A DNA stretch of 64,000 nt, from the NCBI RefSeq assembly GCF_026810445.1, contig NZ_CP113949.1, positions 868,001 through 932,000 of the forward strand, read 5' to 3'. Shown here one piece after another: positions 49,308-57,815 of this stretch. This DNA is from Pseudomonas sp. BSw22131. Its GTDB lineage: Bacteria > Pseudomonadota > Gammaproteobacteria > Pseudomonadales > Pseudomonadaceae. Position numbers and translations under genes: made by a program. Within the stretch, counting starts at the first letter, position 1. Every line of letters starts with the position of its first letter. The notes under the pieces were generated by a model. It did not search any database. It saw only the letters and a list, made by a program, of their open reading frames with translations, and was not told the DNA's origin.

Positions 49308-50105
49308 TTACGAGCAAAAATCCAGCGGCAAACGGCGCGGCACGAACTGGCCTTTGCCAAGCTGTTCAGCGTCGCGCAGGGTGCGCCAAGTGTAGTCGAG
49401 GGCGGTTTGCACGGCGCTGACCAGCTCTTGTCCCAAGGCCAGACGTCCGGCCAGCGCACTGGCCAGCGTGCACCCGGAACCGTGGTAGCTGCCCGGCAAA
49501 CGCTGGCACGTGAAGGTGTGGGTCTGGCCGTTGCGCAGATAGAGACGGTTATGCACTTCGCGCTCGTCGCCATGCCCGCCCGTGATCAGCAAATGCTCAC
49601 AGAACGGCAGCAGTTTGTCGGCGCATTCATCAGCGGTGCCTTCGGGCAGTTCCGCGAGAATTCGCGCTTCAGGCAGGTTTGGTGTCGCGATGGTCGCCAG
49701 TGGCAGCAGGCGTTCGCGCATGGCGTAGCCGACTTCATCCTTGCCCAGTCTGCCTCCGCCGCCCGCACGTAACACCGGGTCGCACACCAGCGGTAAATGC
49801 GGATGCGCTTCGAGCAACTGAACCACGGTGTCGACCATCTCCAAAGAGCCCAGCATGCCGAGTTTCACGGCAGCAACCTCGGAGTCGTTGAACACGGCGT
49901 TGGCCTGGGCCAGCACCCACTCACGGTCCAGCACCCTGAAGTCAGTGACGTTCACGGTGTCCTGTACGGTCAGGGCGGTAATGGCCGGAGCGGCGTGGCA
50001 ACCCTGGGCGAGCAGGGCTTCTATATCTGCCTGCAAGCCGGCGCCACCACTGGGGTCGTGGCCGGAGAGACAGAGGACAACGGGGCGGGAGCTATAGATA
50101 TTCAT
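49308..50105 (-). CDS. thiD: HMP / HMP-phosphate kinase
   Basis: Phosphorylates hydroxymethylpyrimidine twice for thiamine synthesis. The 265-residue ribokinase-like protein has the N-terminal [29 protein letters not shown] and the anion-hole region [14 protein letters not shown]. It is the first gene of thiD-thiE-hemL. I do not see a TPP riboswitch upstream (the characteristic CTGAGA and GAACCTG elements are absent). Confidence 0.96.
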   Translation of the reverse strand: MNIYSSRPVVLCLSGHDPSGGAGLQADIEALLAQGCHAAPAITALTVQDTVNVTDFRVLDREWVLAQANAVFNDSEVAAVKLGMLGSLEMVDTVVQLLEAHPHLPLVCDPVLRAGGGGRLGKDEVGYAMRERLLPLATIATPNLPEARILAELPEGTADECADKLLPFCEHLLITGGHGDEREVHNRLYLRNGQTHTFTCQRLPGSYHGSGCTLASALAGRLALGQELVSAVQTALDYTWRTLRDAEQLGKGQFVPRRLPLDFCS

Positions 50106-50324
50106 GGTGCGCGAGCTTACCACTAAAGCTTTTGCCGGACCGCCCGTCCGCGTCGGATTTTTCTCACATCACGGGTGGCACATCCCGCACGATTTACGTA
50201 AGACTATCCGGCCTTCGCAGTGGGCTGGCACTCGACAGAGCGGCGGACGCGAGATGATGAGTGGTGGTGTCATCTGGCTATCAGTCTATCCTGTCACGTC
50301 TTTCCGCCTAAAGAGTGTCTGCAA

Positions 50325-52340
50325 GTGTGTTGCCGGTTTAACAAGTCGCGTTACTTACTGATCATGCTGTTGGCCTGCCTGCCCCTGATGGCGTCGGCTG
50401 TGGATTTTGACGAAACCACGCGCAACTTGTCGCTGGGACGGTCCGTGCAGGTATTTGAGGACCCGGAGGGTAATGCGAGTATTGACGATGTCGCCGCCGC
50501 GGACATGGCCGTCCGGTTCCGTGCGCTGGATACGGCCTCGCTCAATGCCGGGTATTCCAGGTCGGCGTTCTGGCTGAAAGTTGTGTTGACCTACCGGCCC
50601 GTCGATCCCGGTGCCGATATGGACTGGCTACTGGAGCTGGCCTACCCGCCGATGGACCACGTCGACCTGTACCTCCCCGATGATAACGGCCGACCGAGCC
50701 TGGCCTGGCAGACTGGCGACATGCTGCCGTTCTCCAGCCGGCAGATAAAACAGAATAATTACCTGTTCGACCTCAATCTGCGGCCTTACAAGGCGCAAAC
50801 GGTTTACCTGCGTGTTGCCAGTCATGGCTCGATTCAGGCGCCGCTCAATCTATGGTTCAGCCATGCCTATATCGAGGATCAACCGCAACGGTTGTATATC
50901 CTGGGTCTGATCTACGGTGTGCTGGCCGGCATGCTGGCGTACAACCTGTTTATTTTCTTAAGCATCCGCGACCGCAGTTACTTTTATTACATCCTCTACA
51001 TCACCTGTTTCGGCTTGTATCAGCTGTCGGTCAATGGCGCAGGCATCGAGTTTTTCTGGCCGGACAATCCCTGGTGGGCCAACGTATCGACGACGTTCCT
51101 GATTGCAGCCGCGATCCTGTTCGCCAGCCAGTTCTCTCGCACACTGCTGCAGACCCCCAAACTCGGGCGCTGGCTGGATGTGCCGTTGGTGCTGATGATG
51201 GTCTGCGCTGGCGCGATCATGATTCTGTCGCTGGTGACCGATTACGGCCTGGCGTTGCGCCTGGTGACCGGGCTGGTGCTGGTATTCACGCTGGTGGTGT
51301 TTTTCGTTGGCATCAGCGCCGGGATCAAGGGCCAGCGGGTTGCGCGTTATTTCGTGCTGGCGTGGTCGGCGTTTCTGGTGGGCGGAGTCGTTAACGCCAT
51401 CATGTTGCTGGGCTTTCTGCCTAATAATTTCCTGACCATGTACGCCAGCCAGATCGGCTCGGTGATCGAGGTCACGCTGCTTTCGCTGGCGCTGGCGGAT
51501 CGGATTAATGCCATGCGCGAGCAGCAGGAGAAAATCACCGCGCAGGCCAGTCGTGAAATGGCAGCACTCAATCAGCAACTGGCGATCAGCAACCGCTTGA
51601 AAGACGAGTTCCTCGCGACGCTCACCCACGAGCTGCGCACACCCATGAACGGGGTCATCGGCTCGCTGGAACTGATGCAGATGGAGGGTGGGCAAGAGCA
51701 TCTGGAGCTCTACCGCCAGACCGCCGCCGACTCTGCGCAAAATATGATGGGCATCGTTAACGGCATCCTCACGCTGACCGAGTTGCAAGCCGGGCGACTT
51801 GAGGCGCGCAACGAAATGTTCAGCTTGCGGCATGTGTTGTTTCAGGTGCGCAGCGGATATGAGCTTCAGGCCCGGGAGAAGGGCTTGAGCATCAGCGTAG
51901 ATATTGACGACGTCATGCCGGACAGCCTGATGGGCGACGCCGCCAAACTCAGGCAATGCCTGGAGTGCCTGGTGGAAAACGCTGTGAAGTTCACGGCGAC
52001 CGGGTCAGTCAAAATAAAGGTGTCCGGGCAATGTGCCGACGGGCAACACGTGCGCCTGCTGATTGATGTCATCGACACCGGCATCGGTTTCAGCCGTCTT
52101 GATGAGGCGACGGTGTACCAGACCTTCTTCCAGGTCGACGGCTCAATGACCCGTGAGCACGGAGGCCTCGGGATTGGTCTGGCGATTTGTCGCCAGTTGA
52201 TCGAATTGCAGAATGGTCGCTTGAGTCATATGTCCGAGCCGGGGGCGGGCAGCCAGTTCCGTTTGAGTCTGGATCTGTTCCGGGCCAAGGAAGAGTGCTC
52301 ACTGCAAACCCATTATGATTTTCCGGCCTCTCGTGAATGA
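50325..52340 (+). CDS. ladS: LadS-type sensor histidine kinase without receiver domain
   Basis: Membrane sensor kinase of the LadS kind, which in P. aeruginosa favours biofilm via GacS/GacA and small RNAs. From GTG 50325 (671 residues) it has a signal peptide (LLIMLLACLPLMASA), a periplasmic 7TMR-DISMED2 domain (about 35-165), seven hydrophobic spans (7TMR-DISM, about 190-395), a HisKA domain with His near 435 (THELRTPMNG) and a HATPase domain (about 535-655: ENAVKF, DTGIGF, GGLGIGLAICRQL). It ends straight after the ATPase; the C-terminal receiver of P. aeruginosa LadS is not present, and the 186 bp to the next gene cannot hold it. The start is uncertain; GTG 50220 also opens the frame. It has the same neighbours (thiD, acyl-CoA dehydrogenase) as PA3974. 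Confidence 0.82.
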   Translation: MCCRFNKSRYLLIMLLACLPLMASAVDFDETTRNLSLGRSVQVFEDPEGNASIDDVAAADMAVRFRALDTASLNAGYSRSAFWLKVVLTYRPVDPGADMDWLLELAYPPMDHVDLYLPDDNGRPSLAWQTGDMLPFSSRQIKQNNYLFDLNLRPYKAQTVYLRVASHGSIQAPLNLWFSHAYIEDQPQRLYILGLIYGVLAGMLAYNLFIFLSIRDRSYFYYILYITCFGLYQLSVNGAGIEFFWPDNPWWANVSTTFLIAAAILFASQFSRTLLQTPKLGRWLDVPLVLMMVCAGAIMILSLVTDYGLALRLVTGLVLVFTLVVFFVGISAGIKGQRVARYFVLAWSAFLVGGVVNAIMLLGFLPNNFLTMYASQIGSVIEVTLLSLALADRINAMREQQEKITAQASREMAALNQQLAISNRLKDEFLATLTHELRTPMNGVIGSLELMQMEGGQEHLELYRQTAADSAQNMMGIVNGILTLTELQAGRLEARNEMFSLRHVLFQVRSGYELQAREKGLSISVDIDDVMPDSLMGDAAKLRQCLECLVENAVKFTATGSVKIKVSGQCADGQHVRLLIDVIDTGIGFSRLDEATVYQTFFQVDGSMTREHGGLGIGLAICRQLIELQNGRLSHMSEPGAGSQFRLSLDLFRAKEECSLQTHYDFPASRE

Positions 52341-52526
52341 ATTCGCTCCTACAGATCAGCGTCCGACGCAGGTTCGGCGCAGGGATCAGGCTTCCCTCGT
52401 AGCGCGAGTTCAGGTGTAAAACCCACCGTCTATTAGTCGTCTATGGCGCTTTTTATCGCTCAGCGTGCGTGATTCACTGGTGATCTTCTGCGCGATCGCC
52501 GCGCGCCGACCGGACGGGAGAACGCC

Positions 52527-54167
52527 ATGAATCTGCATCAGTTCGCCGAAACCCACGACGTCACCAACCAGCCGCCCTCGCTGGACGGCGCCAATCTCTT
52601 CCGCATTGATGTGCCGCTTCAGGAGTGGTCGCAGCGATTCGGCGCGGGCTGGGCTCACACCCGAATCGACGCCTATGGCGCACTGGCGGGCGGGCCGTTG
52701 ATGGAAGCCGGATTCCTCGCCAACCAGAACAAGCCGGTGTTTGCCAGCCACGACCGTTACGGGCATCGCATCGACCTGGTGGAGTTTCACCCGGCGTATC
52801 ACCAACTGATGCGCACGGCCGTCGAACACGGTATTCCGTCTCTGCCCTGGACCGATCCCCGCGAAGGCGCCCACGTCGCACGCGCCGCCATGAGCTACTT
52901 GCACACCCAGGCTGAGGCGGGCAGCGGTTGCCCACTGACCATGACGTTCGCCAGCGTGCCGGCGCTCAAGTTGCAGCCTGACCTGGCGGACATCTGGCTG
53001 CCAAAAGTCCTCGACACTCAATACGATCCGCGCAACGTGGGCATCGCGCACAAGGCTGGCGCGACCATCGGCATGGCCATGACTGAGAAACAGGGCGGCA
53101 CCGACGTGCGCGCCAACACCACCCGTGCTTATCCAGTGGGGCAACCGGGGCCGGGCCAGGCGTATGAACTGGTTGGTCACAAATGGTTTTGTTCGGCGCC
53201 GATGTGCGATGCGTTTCTTACCCTGGCGCAAACCGACAAAGGGCTGAGCTGTTTTCTGCTGCCGCGCCATCGCCCGGATGACACGCGCAACGAGTTCTAC
53301 ATCCAGCGTTTGAAGAACAAACTGGGCAACTGGTCGAATGCTTCCAGCGAAGTCGAGTTCCGTGGCGCGCTGGCCTGGATGATCGGCGAAGAGGGGCGCG
53401 GGGTGCCGACCATTATTGAAATGGTCGCGATGACCCGCTTCGATTGTATGACCGGTTCAAGTGCCTTGATGCGGCAGGCATTGACCCAGGCCGCGCACCA
53501 TTGCGCTCACCGGACTGTGAGCGGTCGTTTGCTCAGCGAGCAGCCGTTGATGCAAAACGTGTTGGCTGACTTGGCTTTGGAAAGTGAAGCAGCGCTGGCA
53601 CTGACCCTGCGCATGGGCCGCGCACTTGAGCGGCTTGATGACCCGCACGAGGCGCGTTTCGCCCGGTTGGTGACAGCGGTGGGTAAATACTGGATCTGCA
53701 AGCGCGCCCCGGCAATGATCAACGAGGCGGCAGAATGCATGGGCGGTGCCGGTTACGTGGAGGACACCATCCTGCCGCGCCTGTACCGCGAAGCACCGGT
53801 CAACTCGACCTGGGAAGGCTCCGGCAACGTGCAATGTCTGGACGTGCTGCGGGCCCTGTCGAAAGAGCCCGGCGTGTTGGATGCTCTGTTTCAGGAGTTG
53901 GGCGATGGCCACGGCGACAAGCGTCTGGCGTTGCACATTGAGCGGCTGAAAAATGCGTTCACCGACACCCATGACATTCAGTACCGCGCCCGACAACTGA
54001 CAGAAGACATCGCCGTGGGCTTGCAGGCCAGGCTGTTGCTGGAGGCGGGCAACTCGGTGGTCAGCGATGGCTTTATTGCCGGTCGGCTTCAGCAATCCGG
54101 TCGGGTGTACGGCACGCTGCCACGTGGTGTGGGTGTCGAGGCGCTCCTCGCTCGCTCCTACAGTTGA
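52527..54167 (+). CDS. AidB-like acyl-CoA dehydrogenase
   Basis: A 546-residue flavoprotein close in length and sequence to E. coli AidB, the DNA-alkylation response protein. Shared blocks include GIGMAMTEKQGGTDVRANTTRA, VGHKWFCSAPMCDAF, KNKLGNWSNASSEVEF, and RLYREAPVNSTWEGSGN. AidB has FAD and weak isovaleryl-CoA dehydrogenase activity and binds DNA through its C-terminus. Whether this protein works in repair or lipid metabolism is open. It follows ladS by 186 bp, in the same direction. Confidence 0.88.
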   Translation: MNLHQFAETHDVTNQPPSLDGANLFRIDVPLQEWSQRFGAGWAHTRIDAYGALAGGPLMEAGFLANQNKPVFASHDRYGHRIDLVEFHPAYHQLMRTAVEHGIPSLPWTDPREGAHVARAAMSYLHTQAEAGSGCPLTMTFASVPALKLQPDLADIWLPKVLDTQYDPRNVGIAHKAGATIGMAMTEKQGGTDVRANTTRAYPVGQPGPGQAYELVGHKWFCSAPMCDAFLTLAQTDKGLSCFLLPRHRPDDTRNEFYIQRLKNKLGNWSNASSEVEFRGALAWMIGEEGRGVPTIIEMVAMTRFDCMTGSSALMRQALTQAAHHCAHRTVSGRLLSEQPLMQNVLADLALESEAALALTLRMGRALERLDDPHEARFARLVTAVGKYWICKRAPAMINEAAECMGGAGYVEDTILPRLYREAPVNSTWEGSGNVQCLDVLRALSKEPGVLDALFQELGDGHGDKRLALHIERLKNAFTDTHDIQYRARQLTEDIAVGLQARLLLEAGNSVVSDGFIAGRLQQSGRVYGTLPRGVGVEALLARSYS

Positions 54168-54231
54168 TGGCGTGCACTTGACCGGCGATGCAGGCAAGAT
54201 GTCCGCCTGCAAGATCAGAAGGATGCGCATT

Positions 54232-55695
54232 GTGACTGAAGCTTTTATCGTCGTAGAAACTGCCGAACAAGCCGTGGACCGGCTGGCTGAGCTGCATGCC
54301 CATGCCACCAACGCCCTGAGCCAGGCGCTCAAGCGTTACCTCAAAGACCGCGTCGAGCCTACTGCGGCGGAGCGTCTGCAATTTCGCTACCCCGAATTAC
54401 GCCTGACCTATCACTGCCAGGGCGAAGTCCCCCTGACCACGCGTGCTTACGCGAAAGTCCAGCTCCCCGGCACTTACACCGTCACCGTGACCCACCCGGC
54501 GGCGTTCCGCAAATACCTGCTTGAGCAACTCGTGCCGTTGATGAATGACTTTACCGTCACCATCGAAGTGGGCATCAGTGAGCAAAATATTCCTTACCCC
54601 TACGTGGTCGAGCAGGGCGATGAGCTGGCCGGTACGGGCGTCACCGCCGCTACTCTGGCGCGCGTGTTCCCGAGCACCGACTTGTCTGCCGCCACCGATG
54701 GCATCGCCGACGGCCTGTACGACTGGGCGAATACCGACCCGCTGCCGTTGGCGCTGTTCGACGCAGCCCGCGTGGACTTCTCCCTTCGCCGCCTGGTGCA
54801 TTACACCGGCAGTGACTGGCGGCATGTGCAGCCATGGATTCTGCTGACCAACTACCATCGTTACGTTGACCAGTTCATCGTCCATGGTCTGGAAAAACTG
54901 CGCGACGACCCGCGCTTCGTGCGTATGGTCTTGCCGGGTAACGTCATCGTCGACAAGGGCATGGATCACGGCGAGGCGCAGGCCATCGTTGCCGGCGTGG
55001 TCTGGCATCGTTACCAGATGCCGGCTTATCACCTGATCGCTGAAGACGGCCATGGCGTGACGCTGGTCAATATCGGTGTCGGCCCCTCAAACGCCAAGAA
55101 CATCACCGACCACCTGGCCGTACTCCGCCCGCATTGCTGGTTGATGATCGGCCACTGCGGCGGGCTGCGTCAGTCGCAGACCATCGGCGATTACGTGCTG
55201 GCACACGCTTATATGCGACGCGACGGCATTCTGGACCGCGTGTTGCCGCCCAATATCCCGATACCTGCGCTTGCAGAAGTGCAGATGGCGCTGCAAGAGT
55301 CGGCCGCGCAGATCACCGGAGAGCGTGGCGAAGACCTCAAAAAGCGTCTGCGTACGGGCACCGTCCTGACGTATGACGACCGCAACTGGGAACTGCGCTG
55401 GGCGCAAGAGCGTCCGCTGATCAACCTGTCGCGCGCAGTGGCCGTGGACATGGAAAGCGGCACGATTGCAGCGCAGGGTTATCGTTTGCGCGTGCCTTAC
55501 GGGACGTTACTTTGCGTGTCGGACAAGCCACTGCACAGTGAGATCAAACTGCCCGGTTCGGCCAACGCTTTCTATGAGCGCGCGGTTACTCAGCATTTGA
55601 AGATCGGTATTGCCGCGCTGGACCTGTTGCGCGCCCAGCTCAACTCGTTGCACTCGCGCAAATTGCGCAGCTTCGACGAGCCGCCTTTCCGTTGA
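54232..55695 (+). CDS. amn: AMP nucleosidase
   Basis: Splits AMP to adenine and ribose 5-phosphate, tuning the adenylate pool. At 487 residues it is close to E. coli Amn (484) and shares FDAARVDFSLRRLVHYTG, NIGVGPSNAKNITDHLAVLRP, MIGHCGGLRQSQTIGDYVLAHAY in part, and VDMESGTIAAQGYR. GTG 54232 is chosen because AGAAGGA stands 8 bp before it; ATG 54223 and 54199 are alternatives. A strong terminator follows. Confidence 0.94.
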   Translation: MTEAFIVVETAEQAVDRLAELHAHATNALSQALKRYLKDRVEPTAAERLQFRYPELRLTYHCQGEVPLTTRAYAKVQLPGTYTVTVTHPAAFRKYLLEQLVPLMNDFTVTIEVGISEQNIPYPYVVEQGDELAGTGVTAATLARVFPSTDLSAATDGIADGLYDWANTDPLPLALFDAARVDFSLRRLVHYTGSDWRHVQPWILLTNYHRYVDQFIVHGLEKLRDDPRFVRMVLPGNVIVDKGMDHGEAQAIVAGVVWHRYQMPAYHLIAEDGHGVTLVNIGVGPSNAKNITDHLAVLRPHCWLMIGHCGGLRQSQTIGDYVLAHAYMRRDGILDRVLPPNIPIPALAEVQMALQESAAQITGERGEDLKKRLRTGTVLTYDDRNWELRWAQERPLINLSRAVAVDMESGTIAAQGYRLRVPYGTLLCVSDKPLHSEIKLPGSANAFYERAVTQHLKIGIAALDLLRAQLNSLHSRKLRSFDEPPFR

Positions 55696-55725
55696 TGCTA
55701 ATGCGTCGATGAATTAGGTATTTGC

Positions 55726-55753
55726 AGAAAGGGCCACTAAAGTGGCCCTTTCT
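55726..55753. terminator. Terminator after amn
   Basis: Perfect 13-bp stem AGAAAGGGCCACT / AGTGGCCCTTTCT with two-base loop, 30 bp past the amn stop. It rules out the upstream start of the next gene at 55742. Confidence 0.88.
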
Positions 55754-55774
55754 GTTTCCGTGTTTCGAGTCCGT

Positions 55775-56407
55775 ATGCCGCGCACCCAACGTCCTGCCTC
55801 CCGCCGCCCTGCCGTCAATAATCCAGGTGCACCCCGCCGTGTCGCCAAAGCGCCGCCAGCCGAGCCACGCCTGATTCTGTTCAATAAACCGTTCGACGTT
55901 CTGACCCAGTTCAGTGACGGCGAAGGCCGCGCAACGCTCAAGGACTTCATCGAGCTCCCCGGTATTTACCCGGCAGGGCGCCTGGACCGGGACAGCGAAG
56001 GGCTATTGCTGCTGACCAACGACGGTCAGCTTCAGGCACGCATTGCGGACCCTAAACACAAGTTGGCAAAAACCTATTGGGTGCAGGTCGAGGGCGAGCC
56101 AACGCCTGCGCAATTGCAGCAATTGCGAGAGGGCGTGCAACTCAATGACGGCCCGACGCTACCTGCGCTTGCACGGCAACTGGAAGAGCCGCAGCTATGG
56201 CCACGTACGCCGCCAGTACGTTTTCGCAAAAGCGTGCCCACGAGCTGGCTGGAGCTGGTAATCAAGGAAGGACGCAATCGCCAGGTCCGGCGTATGACGG
56301 CGGCCGTAGGCTTGCCGACATTGCGGTTGGTGCGCGTACAGATTGGCGACTGGACGATTGAGGGGCTGGATCAAGGGCAATGGCGGGAAGTGCCTGCAAA
56401 GCTTTAG
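55775..56407 (+). CDS. rluE: 23S rRNA pseudouridine synthase RluE
   Basis: Makes pseudouridine 2457 in 23S rRNA. The RsuA-family catalytic motif [17 protein letters not shown] contains the Asp nucleophile, with [16 protein letters not shown] before and [23 protein letters not shown] after it. ATG 55775 ([12 protein letters not shown], basic tail) lies beyond the amn terminator. At 210 residues it has no S4 domain, like E. coli RluE. Confidence 0.93.
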   Translation: MPRTQRPASRRPAVNNPGAPRRVAKAPPAEPRLILFNKPFDVLTQFSDGEGRATLKDFIELPGIYPAGRLDRDSEGLLLLTNDGQLQARIADPKHKLAKTYWVQVEGEPTPAQLQQLREGVQLNDGPTLPALARQLEEPQLWPRTPPVRFRKSVPTSWLELVIKEGRNRQVRRMTAAVGLPTLRLVRVQIGDWTIEGLDQGQWREVPAKL

Positions 56408-56411
56408 GGAA

Positions 56412-56590
56412 AGTCAGCTCAGCCCCGCCCTGTGGGCAGAATCAAAAGCGAGCTGAACTCCCACGCCCTGCGGGCAGAATCAAAATCTCTCAAACGCCGC
56501 AAATTCCCTGTAGGAGCGCACGAGCCGCGCGAGGCCGCGATGGGGCGCAAAGCGGCCCTGAAACCATACGGCCGTGGTGATTTCGCCTAA
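56412..56590. repeat. Intergenic repeats: two short-repeat copies and a single REP
   Basis: Two copies of the element with palindromic core and A-rich tail (GGGCAGAATCAAAAGC at 56434-56449 and GGGCAGAATCAAAATC at 56472-56487), then one REP half (56509-56544, TGTAGGAGCGCACGAGCCGC). Related copies occur at 11448-11499 and 63244-63380. Confidence 0.65.
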
Positions 56591-56797
56591 TCAGCCGCCT
56601 TGTTCAACCAACGCGATCACCACTTCCTTGATCACGAACGCCAGCACGCCCAAACCCAGCACGCTGAACAGAATGATCGTGCCGAAACGCCCGGCTTTGG
56701 ACTTCTTCGCCAGGTCCCAGACGATGAATGCCATGAAGCCGACCAGAAGCGTCATCAGAATCGTCATCATCCATTCTTCGAACACGGCCGGGTCCAT
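56591..56797 (-). CDS. DUF2788 small membrane protein
   Basis: A 68-residue protein with two hydrophobic helices (about 8-28 and 38-62) separated by DLAKKSKAGRFGT. This is the DUF2788 pattern, widespread in Pseudomonas and of unknown function. It is 33 bp downstream of the Lrp-type regulator in the same direction. Confidence 0.85.
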   Translation of the reverse strand: MDPAVFEEWMMTILMTLLVGFMAFIVWDLAKKSKAGRFGTIILFSVLGLGVLAFVIKEVVIALVEQGG

Positions 56798-56830
56798 GGC
56801 TTGCTCCTTCTATGAGGCTGCGCGGATAGC

Positions 56831-57310
56831 CTAGCTGCGCAAATGGATCAGTGGCAGCTCGGTGCTGGCCAGCACCTGATTGAGTACAAAACTGGACCGC
56901 ACGCTCGTCACGCCATCGATGCGGGTAAGGTGCCCAAGCAGAAATTTCTGATAATGGTCCATGTCCGGCACGACCACTTTGAGCTGGTAGTCGGCGTCAA
57001 CGCCCGTGACCAGGCTGCATTCCAGGACCTGCGGCAACGTACGTATCTGTTGCTCAAAATTCTCGAAGCGGTCGGGGGTGTGCCGGTCCATGCCGATCAG
57101 GACGTAAGCGGTCAGGCTCAGGCCCAGTTTTTTGCGATCCAGCAGCGCGACCTGGCCAACAATGTAGCCGTCGTCTTCAAGTTGCTTGACCCGGCGTGAA
57201 CAAGGCGATGGAGACAAGCCGATGCGTTCGGCCAGTTCCTGATTGGAAATGCGAGCATCACGCTGCAGCTCAGCCAAAATACTCAGATCATATCTATCGA
57301 GCTTGCTCAC
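56831..57310 (-). CDS. Lrp/AsnC family regulator
   Basis: A 159-residue regulator with an N-terminal HTH (LDRYDLSILAELQRDARISN, LSPSPCSRRVKQLEDDG) and a C-terminal RAM/ACT-like ligand domain (LECSLVTGVDADYQLKVVVPD). Proteins of this kind sense amino acids as octamers. No enzyme or transporter gene is directly adjacent, so the effector cannot be named. It is divergent from the candidate small RNA region. Confidence 0.93.
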   Translation of the reverse strand: MSKLDRYDLSILAELQRDARISNQELAERIGLSPSPCSRRVKQLEDDGYIVGQVALLDRKKLGLSLTAYVLIGMDRHTPDRFENFEQQIRTLPQVLECSLVTGVDADYQLKVVVPDMDHYQKFLLGHLTRIDGVTSVRSSFVLNQVLASTELPLIHLRS

Positions 57311-57464
57311 GAATTGTCCCTTTATTAGATGGATTGCGCTGAATTATTCATCCGAAGTGAAAAATTGCGCAAGTGATGTTTCCGTCAGCAATATTCGCAA
57401 TCCCCAGCTACCCGCCAAAGCCTATTCTTTTTAACAGAATCACTGCCCGGACATAGCGTCCAGC

Positions 57465-57624
57465 GCGACTCTCCGAATCAGGTCAGTCGCGGCCGCCAAC
57501 CCAACAGGGTTGAGTAGGCCCCCGGGCTACGCACCGTCCAGAAGACGATGCGAGGTGAGCCGACGCCAAAAGCGTTGAGCCAGGACGGTATTCCCAAAAG
57601 GGGACCACGCGGTCCCCTTTTTTT
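57465..57624 (+). ncRNA. Candidate structured small RNA
   Basis: Between divergent genes a non-coding stretch shows five consecutive stems on the plus strand: GCGACT/AGTCGC (57465-57490), CAACCC/GGGTTG (57497-57512), GTAG-CCC/GGG-CTAC (57514-57530), ACCGTC/GACGGT (57533-57589) enclosing ACGC/GCGT (57563-57575), and a terminator GGGGACC/GGTCCCC followed by seven T (57600-57624). Overlapping reading frames have no family likeness. A start of transcription near 57430-57460 is likely; TATTCT at 57423 could be a -10 element. It matches no RNA family I can name. A long leader or 3' end of an unknown gene is a less likely reading. Confidence 0.6.
57600..57624 (+). terminator. Intrinsic terminator of the candidate small RNA
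   Basis: 7-bp GC-rich stem GGGGACC-ACGC-GGTCCCC followed by TTTTTTT; A residues upstream allow some activity on the other strand. Confidence 0.85.
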
Positions 57625-57815
57625 ATGCGCGCGATTTGTGATCTCCAGATGCACGGCCGTTCTCAAGCCCGATGCATGCCCACCTGAGCGATTGCATCGT
57701 AACGGCACATTGAGCCGTGCTATTCGCCAACCCTTACCAGACTGATAGAGTGCCGCGAACGGCGCACCGAGAATGCAGTCCTACTAACAGGTATCCGCGC
57801 CGCAGTGAGGAAAGC

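Noticed and set aside
50106-50324. TPP riboswitch between thiD and ladS
   Set aside because: Conserved riboswitch elements are absent on the thiD strand.
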